DNA from: Pteria penguin
Lineage: Eukaryota; Mollusca; Bivalvia; Pterioida; Pteriidae
DNA length: 64,000 bases
Direction of reading: 5' to 3'
Assembly (NCBI GenBank): GCA_035048485.1
Contig: CM068586.1
Coordinates: 51,822,167-51,886,166 of the forward strand
Shown here one piece after another: positions 11,445 to 22,587 of the stretch; the stretch's first letter is position 1, and each line of letters opens with the position of its first letter. Made by a program: the position numbers and the translations under genes. Under the pieces are notes generated by a model. The model was given only the letters and a program-made list of their open reading frames with translations, ran no database searches and was not told the origin of the DNA.

Positions 11445-12686
11445 TTATGATAAATCGGTAGGTTTCTGGCACCCGGCGTTGTCATTCCACTCTTCTAGGT
11501 CGATTTGTGACGGTTTGGGTACTGGGTTTTCATGAAGTGTTTCACACAATGAGCACAGAGCATTCTTAAAAGTGTATGACTGCGTTTCTGAATTCACGGC
11601 GTCTTTAGCTTTCAACATTGCAATATATCTTCCTTTATCATGAGCTAATTCTTTGAGGTATTGTCCCAATTCTTGTGCATTGGCGAAGTTGTCAGCATTT
11701 ATGTAACTATTTACCGGAAGTAAATGCTTCACGTTGGAGCCGCTACGAATCACGGGAATGATATGTCTCCTAAAACTGTAGTAAAGAAATACTTTCTCCG
11801 TTATGTAATCTCTACACAAAGAACTTTCGAATGATAAATAGAACTTATAAGTCTGCGATATAAAATTTCTGCACTGATCATCCGGGGTGTTATAATTGAT
11901 AACACGTGGGCATCTGACGTTACCGCATCCACCGATGAAGTCCACGTCAATATGCTTACGTAGTGATTTCACATATTCCTCTCGCCTACTTTGCGTCTTA
12001 CAGTTACTTACCATCCAAACAGTATCTTTAGTTTTTTGTGAATAAATTTCCTCGAAATCAACCTCTGTTGAATGTTTGCTGGGACCAATATGTCCCCATG
12101 GAAAAGGAAACGTGGAATCCGTTCGATATGTTAAGGTCCAGTTAAACTGATGACGCCATATTGGATTTTTGAAAACACTACTGGCGATAGTGGGAGGTTC
12201 GTGAGAGACAAACACCCACATCTGATTCTTTACACGGTGTGGGAGGGTGTGTGGTAAATACACATAGTTAAGGAGTAATGCACTGCACTCATTTGTGCGG
12301 CGATAATCCTCCTGTATGAGTTCACACGGTCGGTATGTCTTGCATAAATTAAAATCGGGAGGTTGCCACCATGACTTGTGATTATAGAATATCTTTATAG
12401 TGTTGGTTGAATCGCCATCATGGGGTACTTCTTTATTTTCTCTTCCATCTTTTGAGAACGGCAGTGTTTTTGAGATATATTTCCTGTACGTTTCATTTGA
12501 TTTATAGTGATGCGACGAAAAGACACTCTTGTCAGTTCGTTGTTGTATGTCGTTGGTAAATGTGGTCACATGATGATTTTTAAAGATTTTGATCCACAAG
12601 CAGATGGAAATGAATGTGCAGAAAATAAAAGTTTTCCGCAGACAATCCAAGTTTAACAAGATCTGTAGTCGTCCAAATAGGTTCAT
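11445..12686 (-). CDS. Alpha-1,3-fucosyltransferase-like protein (GT10)
   Basis: A 413-codon uninterrupted ORF. The family transfers fucose from GDP-fucose to N-acetylglucosamine in glycans in the Golgi. It is a type II membrane protein with a short cytosolic tail, a membrane segment at about 19-36 and a stem. The N-terminal GT10 region includes 'SHEPP' (161-165) and 'FNWTLTYRTDS' (181-191). The C-terminal donor-binding block is 'FESSLCRDYITEKVF' (286-300) followed by 'IIPVIRSG'. N-glycosylation sequons are at N64 and N182. The length is normal for the family. The sequence 'tttcctgtattccag' ends 11 bases before the ATG and looks like an acceptor, so a 5'-UTR intron is likely. The gene lies inside the duplicated module; a dead fragment of it is at 30781-30994. 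The exact acceptor linkage (alpha-1,3 or other) cannot be assigned. Confidence 0.9.
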   Translation of the reverse strand: MNLFGRLQILLNLDCLRKTFIFCTFISICLWIKIFKNHHVTTFTNDIQQRTDKSVFSSHHYKSNETYRKYISKTLPFSKDGRENKEVPHDGDSTNTIKIFYNHKSWWQPPDFNLCKTYRPCELIQEDYRRTNECSALLLNYVYLPHTLPHRVKNQMWVFVSHEPPTIASSVFKNPIWRHQFNWTLTYRTDSTFPFPWGHIGPSKHSTEVDFEEIYSQKTKDTVWMVSNCKTQSRREEYVKSLRKHIDVDFIGGCGNVRCPRVINYNTPDDQCRNFISQTYKFYLSFESSLCRDYITEKVFLYYSFRRHIIPVIRSGSNVKHLLPVNSYINADNFANAQELGQYLKELAHDKGRYIAMLKAKDAVNSETQSYTFKNALCSLCETLHENPVPKPSQIDLEEWNDNAGCQKPTDLS

Positions 12687-12696
12687 CTGAAAATCC

Positions 12697-12712
12697 CTGG
12701 AATACAGGAAAG
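12697..12712 (-). other. Candidate 3' splice site before the fucosyltransferase ATG
   Basis: The minus strand reads a pyrimidine-rich tract ending 'cctgtattccag', 11 bases upstream of the start codon. A 5'-UTR intron would explain the lack of a clear TATA box near the ATG. Confidence 0.4.
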
Positions 12713-12774
12713 AAATAATTTACAAAAAAGATGATTTTGAATAATTTTGTATTTAATTTAATTTTGTTTACATC

Positions 12775-12890
12775 ACACCATCATTACGTCTCTTATTTGG
12801 TGATAGCATCTGCCTGATGCAATGCACAGGAAATTAGACCCATGCAACGGACACATTCTTGACCACTAGGAATCTTTTACATGTCACGTC
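12775..12890 (-). repeat. SINE-A fragment
   Basis: The minus strand carries 'gcatcaggcagatgct' and 'cacgtaaaag'-type remnants of the family. The fragment is shared with the duplicate at 31020-31120. Confidence 0.55.
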
Positions 12891-12920
12891 TACCAAGTCA
12901 AGTGAGTTTGATGTTTTACG

Positions 12921-12921
<1 letters not shown>

Positions 12922-12956
<35 letters not shown>

Positions 12957-13009
12957 CTCTCTATTTTTTTTTTTTTTTTTTTTTTTTTTTGGGGGGGGGG
13001 GGGGGGGGG
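12922..13009. repeat. (CT)n, then T27, then G19 tract
   Basis: CT dinucleotide run to about 12960, T run 12964-12990 and G run 12991-13009. The length is uncertain in any assembly. Confidence 0.95.
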
Positions 13010-13496
13010 TTCAGGTCACCATGTAACATACAGAAAATCAATAAATCTAGATATTTAAAAAAAAAAAAACAAATATATATCACATCTTTTAAATTGCAAT
13101 TATAGCATGTCACAGCGAAAACAAATTTGAAGGAAAGGCGATCATGTGCGTATTCTTTCGCCGTAATGGGGAAATATGTGTTTGGTCACGCGTGACAGCG
13201 ACAGCAAACATTGGAAAATGCAGTGTAGTTGCCCTACTAATTTGCATATAGGGGAAATACAGTCGATATGTAAATATTTCATTCATAACACGTATTGCCC
13301 GGGTCTTTTCATTATATAGATTTCTTTCCCATGTGAGCAGGTATCTGACGCTGAACCATTGTGACGTCATACAATTTCTATATCACTTCCAATAGGCTAC
13401 TTATTCATCAGTTTCCATTGAAATGGTTGACGTCACATTGGTTTCCCGTAAAATACTTGCTCAAATGGGAAATAAATCCATATCATAAAAAGATCC
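13010..13496 (+). repeat. Upstream part of the 13-kb duplicated segment
   Basis: This matches 31285-31410 with 31675-31800 and 32040-32220 ('aaatctagatattt', 'gacgctgaaccattgtgacgtcatac'). The second locus differs by a SINE-A insertion at 31414-31670 and by extra sequence at 31800-32040. No gene is supported. Confidence 0.6.
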
Positions 13497-14010
13497 AATT
13501 CCGAGCCGAGGACTTCATGACGTGGTGTACCGATCCGAAGACTTCATGCCGCGATATACCGAACCGAGGACTTCATACCGCGGTGCACCAAGCCAAGCCA
13601 AGCCATTTTATATCGCGATCCGATAGGTCGAGATAGGACCTATGTCGCGATTTACCAAGCGGATGCCTTTATACTGCGACATACCGAGCCGAGGACTTCA
13701 TATCTCAGTATACCGAACGGATGCCTTTATACTGCGACATACCGAGCCGAGCACTTCATATCTCAGTATACCGAACAGATGCCTTTATACTGCGACATAC
13801 CGAGCCGAGCACTTCATATCTCAGTATACCGAACAGATGCCTTTATACTGCGACATACCGAGCCAAGGACTTCATATCTCAGTATACCGAACAGATGCCT
13901 TTATACTGCGACATACCGAGCCAAGGACTTCATATCTCAGTATACCGAACAGAGAATGTCATACCGAAGCATTCGGAATCGAACACTTCATACCATGCTG
14001 TACCAAACCA
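13497..14010 (+). repeat. 29-bp minisatellite with 58-bp dimer units
   Basis: Units of about 29 bases around 'taccgagccgaggacttcat'. From 13665 to 13953 two alternating variants make five near-identical 58-bp dimers that start at 13665, 13723, 13781, 13839 and 13897. Because 29 is not a multiple of three and the unit lacks stops, all three forward frames stay open. The resulting ORFs are a by-product, not a gene. Confidence 0.9.
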
Positions 14011-14051
14011 AGGCAAATTTACGGGAAAAAGCCAATGCCAATATTATTTTC

Positions 14052-14175
14052 GAAGCCGGTATGGCTCAGTGGATATGTTTTTCGGCTCGTGACCGAGAGG
14101 TGCCGGGTTTTTACTCCCGTCCTGGGCACAAAGACCGGTGTTATGTCTTTTGGATAAGATAGTAAAAATCAATGT
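14052..14175 (+). repeat. SINE-A, 5' head and middle start
   Basis: Starts 'gaagccggtatggctcagtgg' with a tRNA-like A box and a B-box-like 'ccgggttt...ctcccg', then 'gacaccggtgttctgtc'-like sequence. It breaks off after 'gataagatagtaaaaa'. Confidence 0.75.
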
Positions 14176-14410
14176 CTCTTGTCACGGTAATTTTCAACGA
14201 CAATCCGGAAATCTGCGTTCGCATCCGAAAAAATATACTGCAGTAGGTTTTGATGATGTCATTATAATTAACTCGATATTCTGTACATTACTATTCATAT
14301 AAATCATTCGGAATACCCTTACCTTGTGCATACAGTCCTGTAGATGAAGATGTAATCATACTCGGAAATCAATGATATGAAAACTTGCAGTATAAATATA
14401 AATATGTATT
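14176..14410 (+). repeat. Module flank between minisatellite units
   Basis: The same 'atccggaaatctgcgttcgcat...actgcagtaggtttt...gaaaacttgcagtataaatat' flank follows each SINE-A at 8705-9000, 14940-15150, 32750-33050 and 33320-33510. Confidence 0.7.
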
Positions 14411-14632
14411 ACAGGCTTTATACCTCAATATACCGAGCCGAGGACTTCATGCCGCGGTATACCGAACCGAGGACTTCATACCCGGGATACCAACCCGAGA
14501 ATTTCATACCGCATTATACCGAGCAGATGAGTTCATATCTCAGTATATCAAACCGAGAATTTCATACCGCGGTATTCCGAATCGAACACTTCATACTGTG
14601 GTGAATCGAACCGAGGGAAATTCTTACATCCC
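14411..14632 (+). repeat. 29-bp minisatellite, second array
   Basis: About seven diverged 29-base units ('taccgaaccgaggacttcatac'). It is followed by a SINE-A as in the first array. Confidence 0.85.
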
Positions 14633-14664
14633 TTATGGAAACAGTCATTCCCAATATTATAGTC

Positions 14665-14935
14665 GAACTGGTGTGGTTTAGTGGATGAGGTGCTCGGCTC
14701 CTGACGGAGAGGTCCCGGGTTCGACTCCCGCCATGGGCACACCGGTGTTCTGTTTATTGGATGAGACAATAAAATCCGAGGTCCCCTGTCATGGTTGGTG
14801 TGGCACGAAAAGGATCTCGCACTGCGTCCGGTGGGTCCCTTGCAAAGATTTCAATTTCTATGCAACGTATTAGGCAGCTGCCGTCACCATATACGTGATA
14901 TAAACGTGGAGTGACATAAAACAATATTCATTCAA
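14665..14935 (+). repeat. SINE-A, near full length
   Basis: The tRNA-like head has a good B box ('gggttcgactcccg'). The middle has 'gtggcacgaaaaggatc' and 'cactgcgtccggtgggtcc', and the 3' part 'gcagctgccgtcaccatatacgtg' leads to 'gtgacataaaac'. Transcription would be by RNA polymerase III. Confidence 0.85.
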
Positions 14936-15177
14936 ACCAATATTTTTTCAACTATAATACCACAAATCTGCATACTGCAGTAGGTTTCGATGCTGTCATT
15001 ATAATTAACTCGATATTATGTACACCGTTATGCATATCATTCACAATGCCCTTACCTTGTGCATAAATTCCTGTAGATCAAGACGTTGGCACACTTTGAA
15101 ATCAATGATATGAAAACTTGCAGTATAAATATAAATATGTGTTACAGTTCACTGGCAATGGAAGCAGTTAAATAACG
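14936..15177 (+). repeat. Module flank, copy 3
   Basis: Matches 33310-33540 up to 'ggaagcagttaaataacg', where the 5-kb insertion of this copy begins. The continuation of the module resumes near 20390. Confidence 0.7.
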
Positions 15178-15505
15178 ATTCTAACGTGACTTGAGAATTT
15201 CCCCTATATGTCCCATAGAGTTTCACTGTGCGTTATTCTCCGATATATTCACGGTTAGAATCCCCACGCCTTGCTAGCAGGCATGACATTTGAAAGCCCC
15301 GCCCATCAGTATTTTGACCGTGCCAATAAAATCAATATGTAGATTTCCAGAAAACCAATTTAGGTCATGTCATTTAGGTTTTCTGAAAATCAAATTCTTG
15401 ATTTTTACATCACATGCACCCTTGTTGTCTGCATGGTATAAATTTATTGTTGGTGACATAATATATTAATATTTACGGTAAGTACTTAACTAGTTCATGT
15501 CGAAT
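15178..15505. other. Unassigned stretch inside the insertion
   Basis: No ORF. A short inverted pair 'attctaacgtg' and 'cacggttagaat' (about 15180 and 15253) is the only structure seen. Confidence 0.3.
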
Positions 15506-15634
15506 AGAAATAATGACGTCCTACTCGTTATCTAATGTCCAGTAACCGCCCCTCGTCGCATTAACCAATCAAATTATCACCTCGCCGCTGCGCGTTACTG
15601 GACATTATATAACGATCAAGACGTCATTATTTCT
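15506..15634. mobile_element. Palindromic MITE, 129 bp
   Basis: The arms 'agaaataatgacgtc...taatgtccagtaac' and 'gttactggacatta...gacgtcattatttct' are nearly perfect reverse complements of about 40 bases around a GC-rich loop. Confidence 0.7.
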
Positions 15635-16539
15635 TTTAAACAGAGAGTCTACGATAGAACCAGGCATTAGTCAAATATCTCAATTTCTGATATTTTTCTA
15701 AATGTCAAATTTTAATCAAAAATGAAGAGAATATAGTTACAGAAGAATTATAAGTAATATCATGTTCAAAACATGACTTTCGTTATTCATTAATACTCTC
15801 CTCTAGAAATGGGGGTATTCTTAGTCTGAAAAACGTACTGTTTTTTCTTACTTTCGTGCAATTAAAACTATGGTCATTTTCATATTTTGTGACCTGAATC
15901 AACATAATTTTATTATTATATTTATCTTCATACATCTGAAAATATATTTGAATACGTTAGATCAATATTGCAAGTTCGTTGTTGTCCTGGCAACGGGGTG
16001 AAATCCTGGTTAAACTACAGAACGTGAAAAAAGAAAAAAAATAAGGCATTTTCAACCGAGAAATTTATAAAGTTTGGACGCTTTCATTTAAATCTCTTTT
16101 TTATTTTTGAAAAAAATATCTATTTGAATATATGATAGATGAAATATTATCATTGGGTTTTTCCAAATAATTACATGCGTCCATGTACAAAATAATCCTA
16201 AATTACCAAAGCTAACTTTTCTTATGGCTTATTAATCTCGTGTTTAGCTATATTTTGATAACAAAACTTTGCCTAAATTTACAATTAGTTATTTTAAGTA
16301 TGTTGTTTAGAACAACCACGCTATTTTGATATTCGTAAATATCGCATATTACGATGAAATCATGGGAAAAAACGCTCAAGGATTGCTTCCCTTGTATTCA
16401 CTCTTTTGCAATTTTAGGAGGCTGACGAGTTCAAAATATTAAAAAAAAATGGCAGCCCCTTGACAGATAGTTACTTGTGTAGTTTTTCTAGAGCATGTAA
16501 CTAGAATAATGTTAAATGTAGTAAAAATAATTTTTGCCG

Positions 16540-17450
16540 GATTGCAAAGTGTATAGATTGGCGATGTCAGCTCGCACGTCTGTCCGTCAACATTTTGGTT
16601 AAAATTTCTGGTTGAAGCAAAATCTCAGCAACTAAGAGGAGTATAAACAAAATACTTCCAACATAGGTTTCTTATGACCAGAGCATTCAAATTACGCCAT
16701 GACTTTTGACCTACCGTAGTGACCTTGACCTTGGACTTCAACCAACTTTTAAGGAACTTTAACTTTGGCTATATCTTTTAAATCAACAGAAATAGGGTTT
16801 TGATACTTCACACAAAGATTCTTTATGACGAGTGCTTTCAAATGATATCTCTTATTTTGACCGTGTGACATTGACCTTGTTATATGCCCGTGACAGACGG
16901 GATGTATAATGGCATGACGTTATCCGTACGAGGTCATGTTTTCTGGACTTTACTTGCAGTCTTTAAGGGTTTGATTGAAACTTACCGGTATACCAATGAG
17001 CATAGGTACTATTTCGCATTTCGGTACGATTGGCTTTTCCAAAGTTAAGGCCCCTGAACTTAGAAAATTTCGAGGATTTTACAGTTTTCCGGACTTTTTT
17101 CTGCAGGCTTTCAAGGTTTTGGATTGAAACTTGGCGTATAACTTTTTATCAATGAATGTAAGTACCAGATCGCATTTCAGTACGATTGACTCGGTTTTAC
17201 ATGAGTGACCCTTTTCATTGATAGTATAATGGCAATTTTGGAATCGCCAGTCTGTCCGGAAAACTTTAACCTTTAACTTTTGATACAAAAGAGATCGGGC
17301 CTTCATACTACACATGTGTATTCCATGTGGCAAGACCTTGACGTTTGAGCTAATTTTTGAACAAAAAAAAAAAAAACCTTGGCCATAACTTTTGAACCAA
17401 AAAATGTGGAGTCTTCATAATATGCATATGTATTCCTTGTTAAAGATCTT
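16540..17450. repeat. 'gtgaccttgacctt'-type intergenic repeat
   Basis: Repeated phrases such as 'ttgaccttggacttcaacc', 'aaccttggccataacttttgaacc' and 'tggactttacttgcagtctt' recur with variation. This kind of sequence is common between bivalve genes. No ORF. Confidence 0.5.
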
Positions 17451-17462
17451 TCTGTCGGTTCC

Positions 17463-17732
17463 AAACATTTTCACTCCGTGACCTTGAGGTCTGACGGTCC
17501 CGGGTTCGACTACTGTCCTGGGCACACCGGTGTTCTGTCTTTCATATGAGACAGTAAAAACCGAGGTCCCGTGTTACGGTAGGCGTGGCACGTAAAAGAT
17601 CCCTCACTACTTCGGGTGGGGTCCACTGCAAAGGTCTAAATTTGTATGCAATGCATCAGGCAAATGCCATCACTATACACGTGAAATAAAACAATAATCA
17701 ATCATTCAATCGATCAATCAATCAATTAATCT
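17463..17732 (+). repeat. SINE-A, near full length with (ATCA)n tail
   Basis: B-box region 'ccgggttcgactactg', middle 'gtaggcgtggcacgtaaaagatcc', 3' part 'gcaaatgccatcactatacacgtg' and a tail of 'aatcaatcaatc' repeats. Confidence 0.85.
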
Positions 17733-18126
17733 AGTAAGCCCTGTCTGTCGATACCAAAATCTTTGACCTATTGACCCTTACCTTGGTCTTCGTCCTACTT
17801 CAAATTTTGTAGCCGAGTGTGGTATTTGCCCCATTAGGACAGTTCAAGTTTCTTCTGTATTCTTACATTTTTAACATAGAAGAAAAAAAGGGAGGGGTTA
17901 AAGTCTTCTTTTACGCAGTAACTTCCTCCTTTTATGAATTTCAGTAATATTACACAGAGCTGTTACCCTGGGCCAAAGCATGTGTTATCTTGAGTCCTGA
18001 CTAACTGTCGGGGGAGGGGCTCCACGCTTTATAATGTTTTTCCTATTAAACTGAGTGACAGGCGTATTATGCCACGCTAGGTGTTGCTCCTGTTTCGAAT
18101 TTGCCATGCAATCCGGTCATGTCGTC
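17733..18126. other. No gene seen
   Basis: Mixed AT-rich sequence with one further 'gacctattgacccttaccttgg' phrase. Nothing else can be supported. Confidence 0.35.
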
Positions 18127-18272
18127 TTTAGGTTGGTTGATTGGTGTTTTACGTCGCTTTCAACAAATTTTCAGTTATATCGCGACATGGAAGCAGGAGT
18201 CGACCAACCTCTAAAACATAGTTACTCTTAAACCGCAAGCCAAGCGCTTAACCACTAAGCCTGCCCCTTCGT
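18127..18272 (-). repeat. SINE-B copy (second tRNA-related family)
   Basis: The plus strand reads 'ggttggtgttttacgtcgctttcaac'-type tail, 'cagttatatcgcgacatgg', and 'ccgcaagccaagcgcttaaccac', the reverse of a tRNA-like head. It pairs with the copy at 34583-34749. Confidence 0.75.
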
Positions 18273-18669
18273 CTTTAGGGGTTTTCCATATCTGAATGAA
18301 CTGGAAATATAAATGTGCATCTTGTTCAATGCAAGGCATCTCCTTTTAATCAAAATATTGAAATACCAGAGGGACTCTTGATTTTATTCAGAACTGGACT
18401 TTTTGCTGGCACACCAATAACTGTGCGCTTAGAAATACATGTATGGCACAGTATGCAGAAATTACAGAAACGGGTTTTCACCTTCTTGATTAATGTTTTT
18501 TTCATTTATATTAAGAAAATTAGAAAAGCAGATTTTTAGAATAACAAGAGTATCAATAAAACTGATAGATGCTCCACGAACGGTAGTTATAATGCAGGAA
18601 ATAGATTACTCAATTCATATACAAACAAGCAAATTCAGAGAATTGTGGTCTCCCACTTTCGGGGTTCTA

Positions 18670-19020
18670 TCAGCAAGGGTGCAGTGATCTGTGATATATT
18701 GTCATGGTTGTGCATGTCTACAGACACACATGCCAAACAGGAAGGCCCTGTGTCTTACGGTAAAAAAGTTACATTGAAGTAGGTCAAAGGTCACGGTCAA
18801 GATCACACAATAAAAAAACTTCTGGTACCAACGTAAAGGTAGTGCAATTAGGGACATACATGCCAAATATGAAGACCCTACGTCTTACGGTTAAAAAGTT
18901 ATGACCAAGGTTAAAGTTTTTGTGACAGACAGTACAACAGACAGACGGACGGACAGAGAGAAAAACAGACAAATGAGATTTAATGTCCCCTCACTTTTGC
19001 TAAAAGCGGGGGACAAAAAT
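18670..19020. repeat. Repeat rich in 'ggtcaaggtcac' and 'cagacggacggac'
   Basis: Two similar sub-blocks each carry 'catgccaaa..ggaag.ccct..gtcttacgg', followed by an 'acagacagacggacggac' run. This is a common bivalve intergenic repeat type. Confidence 0.5.
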
Positions 19021-19239
19021 CAGAAAAACTGATGGAGGCTCCAAGAAGCACAGCAACAATGAATGATTCAATATATGGAAAATCATTGTATTAATTGATG
19101 ACGATTTCAAATCTCACGCAATGTATCATACGGATATCCAATTGAGTCAGTTGTGGAACAACAAATGATCACAGTATCTTAAGCTAAATGTGTAAACTTG
19201 ACCTTGATTAGTTATGAAATAAAAAATTTTATAATGAAC

Positions 19240-19830
19240 ATTACCTTTCAAAAATGACTTTGACCTTGAATTGACCTTTGTCCAAAAGCTTTTAAACTAA
19301 ATAACATTTTTGGTGAAATATGATCAAATTATGATGAAAGGTGTAAGAGATATAAGTACTTCATGGTATCTTAAGTCATCGTTAATAAGTGACCTTTACC
19401 TTTCAGAAATGACCTTGAGTGACCTTTGTACAAAATTCCTTAACCTAAAGAACATTTTGGTGAAGTATGATCAAATTTTTATGAAAGGTAAAGAAGATAT
19501 AAGTACTTCAAGTTACTTTAAGTCAAAGTTAATAAGTGACCTTGACCTTTCAGAAATGACCTTGAGTGACTTTGTACAAAATTCCTTAACCTAAAGAACA
19601 TTTTGGTGAAGTATAATCAAATTCTAACGAAAGGTATAGGAGATATGGGTACTTCAATTTACTTTAAATAATAGTTTACAAGTGACCTTGACTTTTCAGA
19701 AATGACCTTGAGTGACCTTTGTCAAAAAGCTCTTAACGTAAATAATATTTTGGTGAAGCATTATCAAATTCAGATGAAAGGCGTAGGAGATATATGTACT
19801 TCATTGTATTTTCAAGGAGCATAAAAATTG
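19240..19830 (+). repeat. Tandem repeat, four copies of about 147 bp
   Basis: Copies start near 19240, 19387, 19534 and 19680. Each carries 'aagtgacctt.acctttcagaaatgaccttgagtgac' and 'acattttggtgaagtat'. The short ORF across it is not a gene. Confidence 0.85.
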
Positions 19831-20352
19831 AAATTACCATCTTTTTGAATTACTGTGGTGTCAAAACTGTTTCAACCCCAAAAAACTCTTTATAGTAAAT
19901 AAATAACCTTATTGTTGTCTGCATTACTTTTATATGAAGAGAACAAATGGAGTGTCCAAATACCATTAAAATTTTTTTGATTACGTACCTTTTTTGGCGT
20001 TTTGCAGTAATGTCAAACGGTGTACTTAAACAAGAGTTATCTTTCCTTATTTATACAAATTATCTCCGTTTTTATAGAATGTATTTTGAGGATTTAGAAT
20101 AGATGTACCATTATAAGTATTGATATTACAATTCCTGTTATTAATAACAAATTTATGAGAAGTTGAATTTTAACCTTTTTATGTAAAATTATTGCCTACA
20201 TAGTGTGTAGTTTAAGTACAAGAGTTATCTACCTTATATGAACCAATAGGTAAGAGTAAACAAGAAAAAATATTTTAGTAGAAATTCACTTGGCATAAGT
20301 ATATTTCAGACTGAGTATTATGAAATTCTATGACAACTCATGAATTGCTCCC
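19831..20352. other. No gene seen
   Basis: AT-rich interior of the 15.6-20.4 kb segment. The phrase 'acaagagttatct' occurs twice, but nothing else can be supported. Confidence 0.35.
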
Positions 20353-20385
20353 TGCCTGATTCTATAGTTGACTCTCTGTTTAAAA

Positions 20386-21462
20386 ATTAAAAACCCTGAA
20401 GTTTTAAACACGCTCTAGCTTATAGAAATTAAACTATTTTGCATATCTGAATCAAGATCCTTCGGACAAGCCTCAGTAAGCATTACTTGCTTTATAATAA
20501 AATCAAGGGAGAGAACATTACATAACAATGAATATTTAAAGATTATAAAATAAGATGAAGTCATGCAATTACTGTTCCAAAAGTATTCATAAACAGTAGC
20601 TGAAATAGGAACATGAACATAAAATCTGACATTCTTAGTACACTTCCTGATGGATGAAGAAGGAGAGGATTTCAAGGGTTGGATAGTAAAATCGTTTTTG
20701 TGTTTTAAATTTTGTAATTGTATGTTGTGATAAAATCTGTAATGGAACGAAATGGACATACTTGGTCCCATACCGGACCTTCTTTCATTTTCATATCAGA
20801 TTTAGTTCTGCAATATCAAGAATATTGAAATGTATCTCCGTGTGAAAAATTAAACAAAACTTGAAAGAACAACTGTATTTCATTCCCATATGTCTCTTTC
20901 TTCTATGATTCTACAAAATTGGATGAAAATCGTCTTCTGCTGGAATAAATTTGTAAAGGTGAACTATTTACACTTACAGGCGACCAATTGCAACGAACAA
21001 TAGACCACATGTATCATTTTAGATCATGAGAACGTTTGTCACAGGATTCGATACCAGATTTAAAAGTTTACAGAACAAGGTATAATATTGCAGCAGCAGA
21101 CGATAAATCATACTATTTTCAAAGAAATCCCCGTTTATCTAAATCCAGCTGACCAACCGTCAGACTTCACATCTTTAACGCAGCTTGAACACGAGCCCTC
21201 AACACTAACTGAAATAAACGGACGGTTTTATTCTGTTCGGGATCGTTCCAAAGATACGTAATTATACAATATTGATGACAGTTTTATCGCTTCAAACTTA
21301 TCCAAACTTGCTGACTTCTCGGCCAGGAGAGTGAAAACCTAATTAGTCGTTTACCTATAAAATATGTCAAGTACTGGAATTCATAAACAGCATAAGACAG
21401 AGCAGCAAACGCGTTATCGGTAAATATCTTCATACTGACGTCATTTTGTGGGCTTATACTTG
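20386..21462 (+). repeat. Duplicated module, copy 2 (left part)
   Basis: Matches 9040-9960 and 33550-34155. It stops at 'gcttatacttg', where the CACTA-like element is inserted, and resumes at 26605. Confidence 0.75.
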
Positions 21463-21465
21463 CCT
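21463..21465. other. Left 3-bp target-site duplication
   Basis: 'cct' here faces 'tct' at 26605-26607. The uninterrupted module at 29513 has a single 'tct' at this point. Confidence 0.5.
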
Positions 21466-21639
21466 CAGTACTGGGCTGGGAATCTCCTGAGAATCCCATT
21501 TTCCTCTGATAAACTCTGCAAAACGCTGAAAAGCTCTGAAAATCATTGAATTCTACCTGAAAAGCTCTGACGGCCCTGAAAAACATTGAAGAACTTTTAA
21601 GTCTACACTGAAAAACTCTAATAAATCTGTGTAGAGACT

Positions 21640-22587
21640 ACACCCATATATTGTTATGTTATGACCTTAAGGCAAATCCCCAGCCCCTTTAATTTTAAAA
21701 GCATTCATGATTATTGTGAATAAATCAATATTGCATTCCTCATAAATGAGCGACCATTCACCGATAAAACGCTGTGAAGTTGCGTTACTTTAAACAACCC
21801 CCCCCCCCCCTTTCTCTCTCTCTCTCTCTTATACAGTGTCCAACTTAAGTGAACGAGCATGGCTTTGAGTATGCGTCTTTCCCTCTTGTTACAAGCTGTA
21901 ATGCAGCTACTTGTTTAATTAGTTTGTAAATTAACGGAACAGAATGGCACTTTATATAACAGATTTACAAATCTAACTTTTCACATGTATTCATAATATT
22001 GCTGTTATCAAAGGAAATGCGGCAGAAATCGAACTTAAATAGCTGATGTAGTTTAGTTTATGATATACAAATAAATAATTTAATGGTTGGATATAAAGCA
22101 AATTGTTTTACTTTTGAAGTGTGAAAATCAATTTTTATCCGAAACTTTATAAGTCACTGTTTAAATGATACTTTAATAGTGCCTATAACACAGAACTAAC
22201 AGTGAACTGTATCTACTGGATATGATAGGTAACAAACTATATGAAATTACGGGCTATATTTACCGGGTCAAACAACCGGATGTTTATAACGTAATAGAGA
22301 ACTGATGACATGTAGAAGAAAGAACAAAGGTAAAAACAAAAACATGTCGGATAAATTAAAATAAAACAGATGTTTAATATATATTTATTCATTCATATAT
22401 ATATATATATATATATAGGTCATTTTGAAAATAAAGGTTAAATATTTTGCTAGTTTTGACAGGACAGGGCTTTTTATGTAAGACTTCGATGTCCTAGTCA
22501 TCCGCGCGAGTGCCCCTGAATTCGCCACTACTATACATGACCCTTACTGGATACATTGTTACAATACGTAGTAAGGGAGATACTGTT
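21640..22587. other. Interior of CACTA-like element, no gene
   Basis: Includes a C run with (CT)n at 21798-21829 and an (AT)n tract at about 22396-22418. No ORF or repeat family is supported otherwise. Confidence 0.4.

Larger units (their letters stand above)
15634..20385. mobile_element. 4.7-kb segment with 33-bp terminal inverted repeats
   Basis: The left end 15634-15666 and right end 20353-20385 are inverted and agree at 30 of 33 positions ('ttttaaacagagagtc..ac.atagaa.caggca'). The inside has no ORF that looks real. It contains a SINE-A (17463-17732), a SINE-B (18127-18272), 147-bp tandem repeats (19240-19830) and 'gacctt'-rich bivalve-type repeats. Module sequence flanks the insertion on both sides; the empty state is at about 9030 and 33540. 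No transposase was found, so the superfamily is unknown. Confidence 0.6.

Noticed and set aside
13642..14162. Three overlapping forward ORFs of 120-170 codons with repeated 'IPSRGLHISVYRTDAF'-type peptides
   Set aside because: The 29-bp unit has no stop in any forward frame, so all frames stay open. There is no start context, domain or conservation at the paralogous locus.
14665..14760. tRNA genes at SINE heads (also 32510, 36919-37200, 52433)
   Set aside because: A and B boxes are present but no cloverleaf with matching acceptor stem can be drawn, and SINE bodies and target duplications follow.
19310..19594. 94-codon ORF at 19.3 kb
   Set aside because: It spans two units of the 147-bp tandem repeat and repeats its own peptide.
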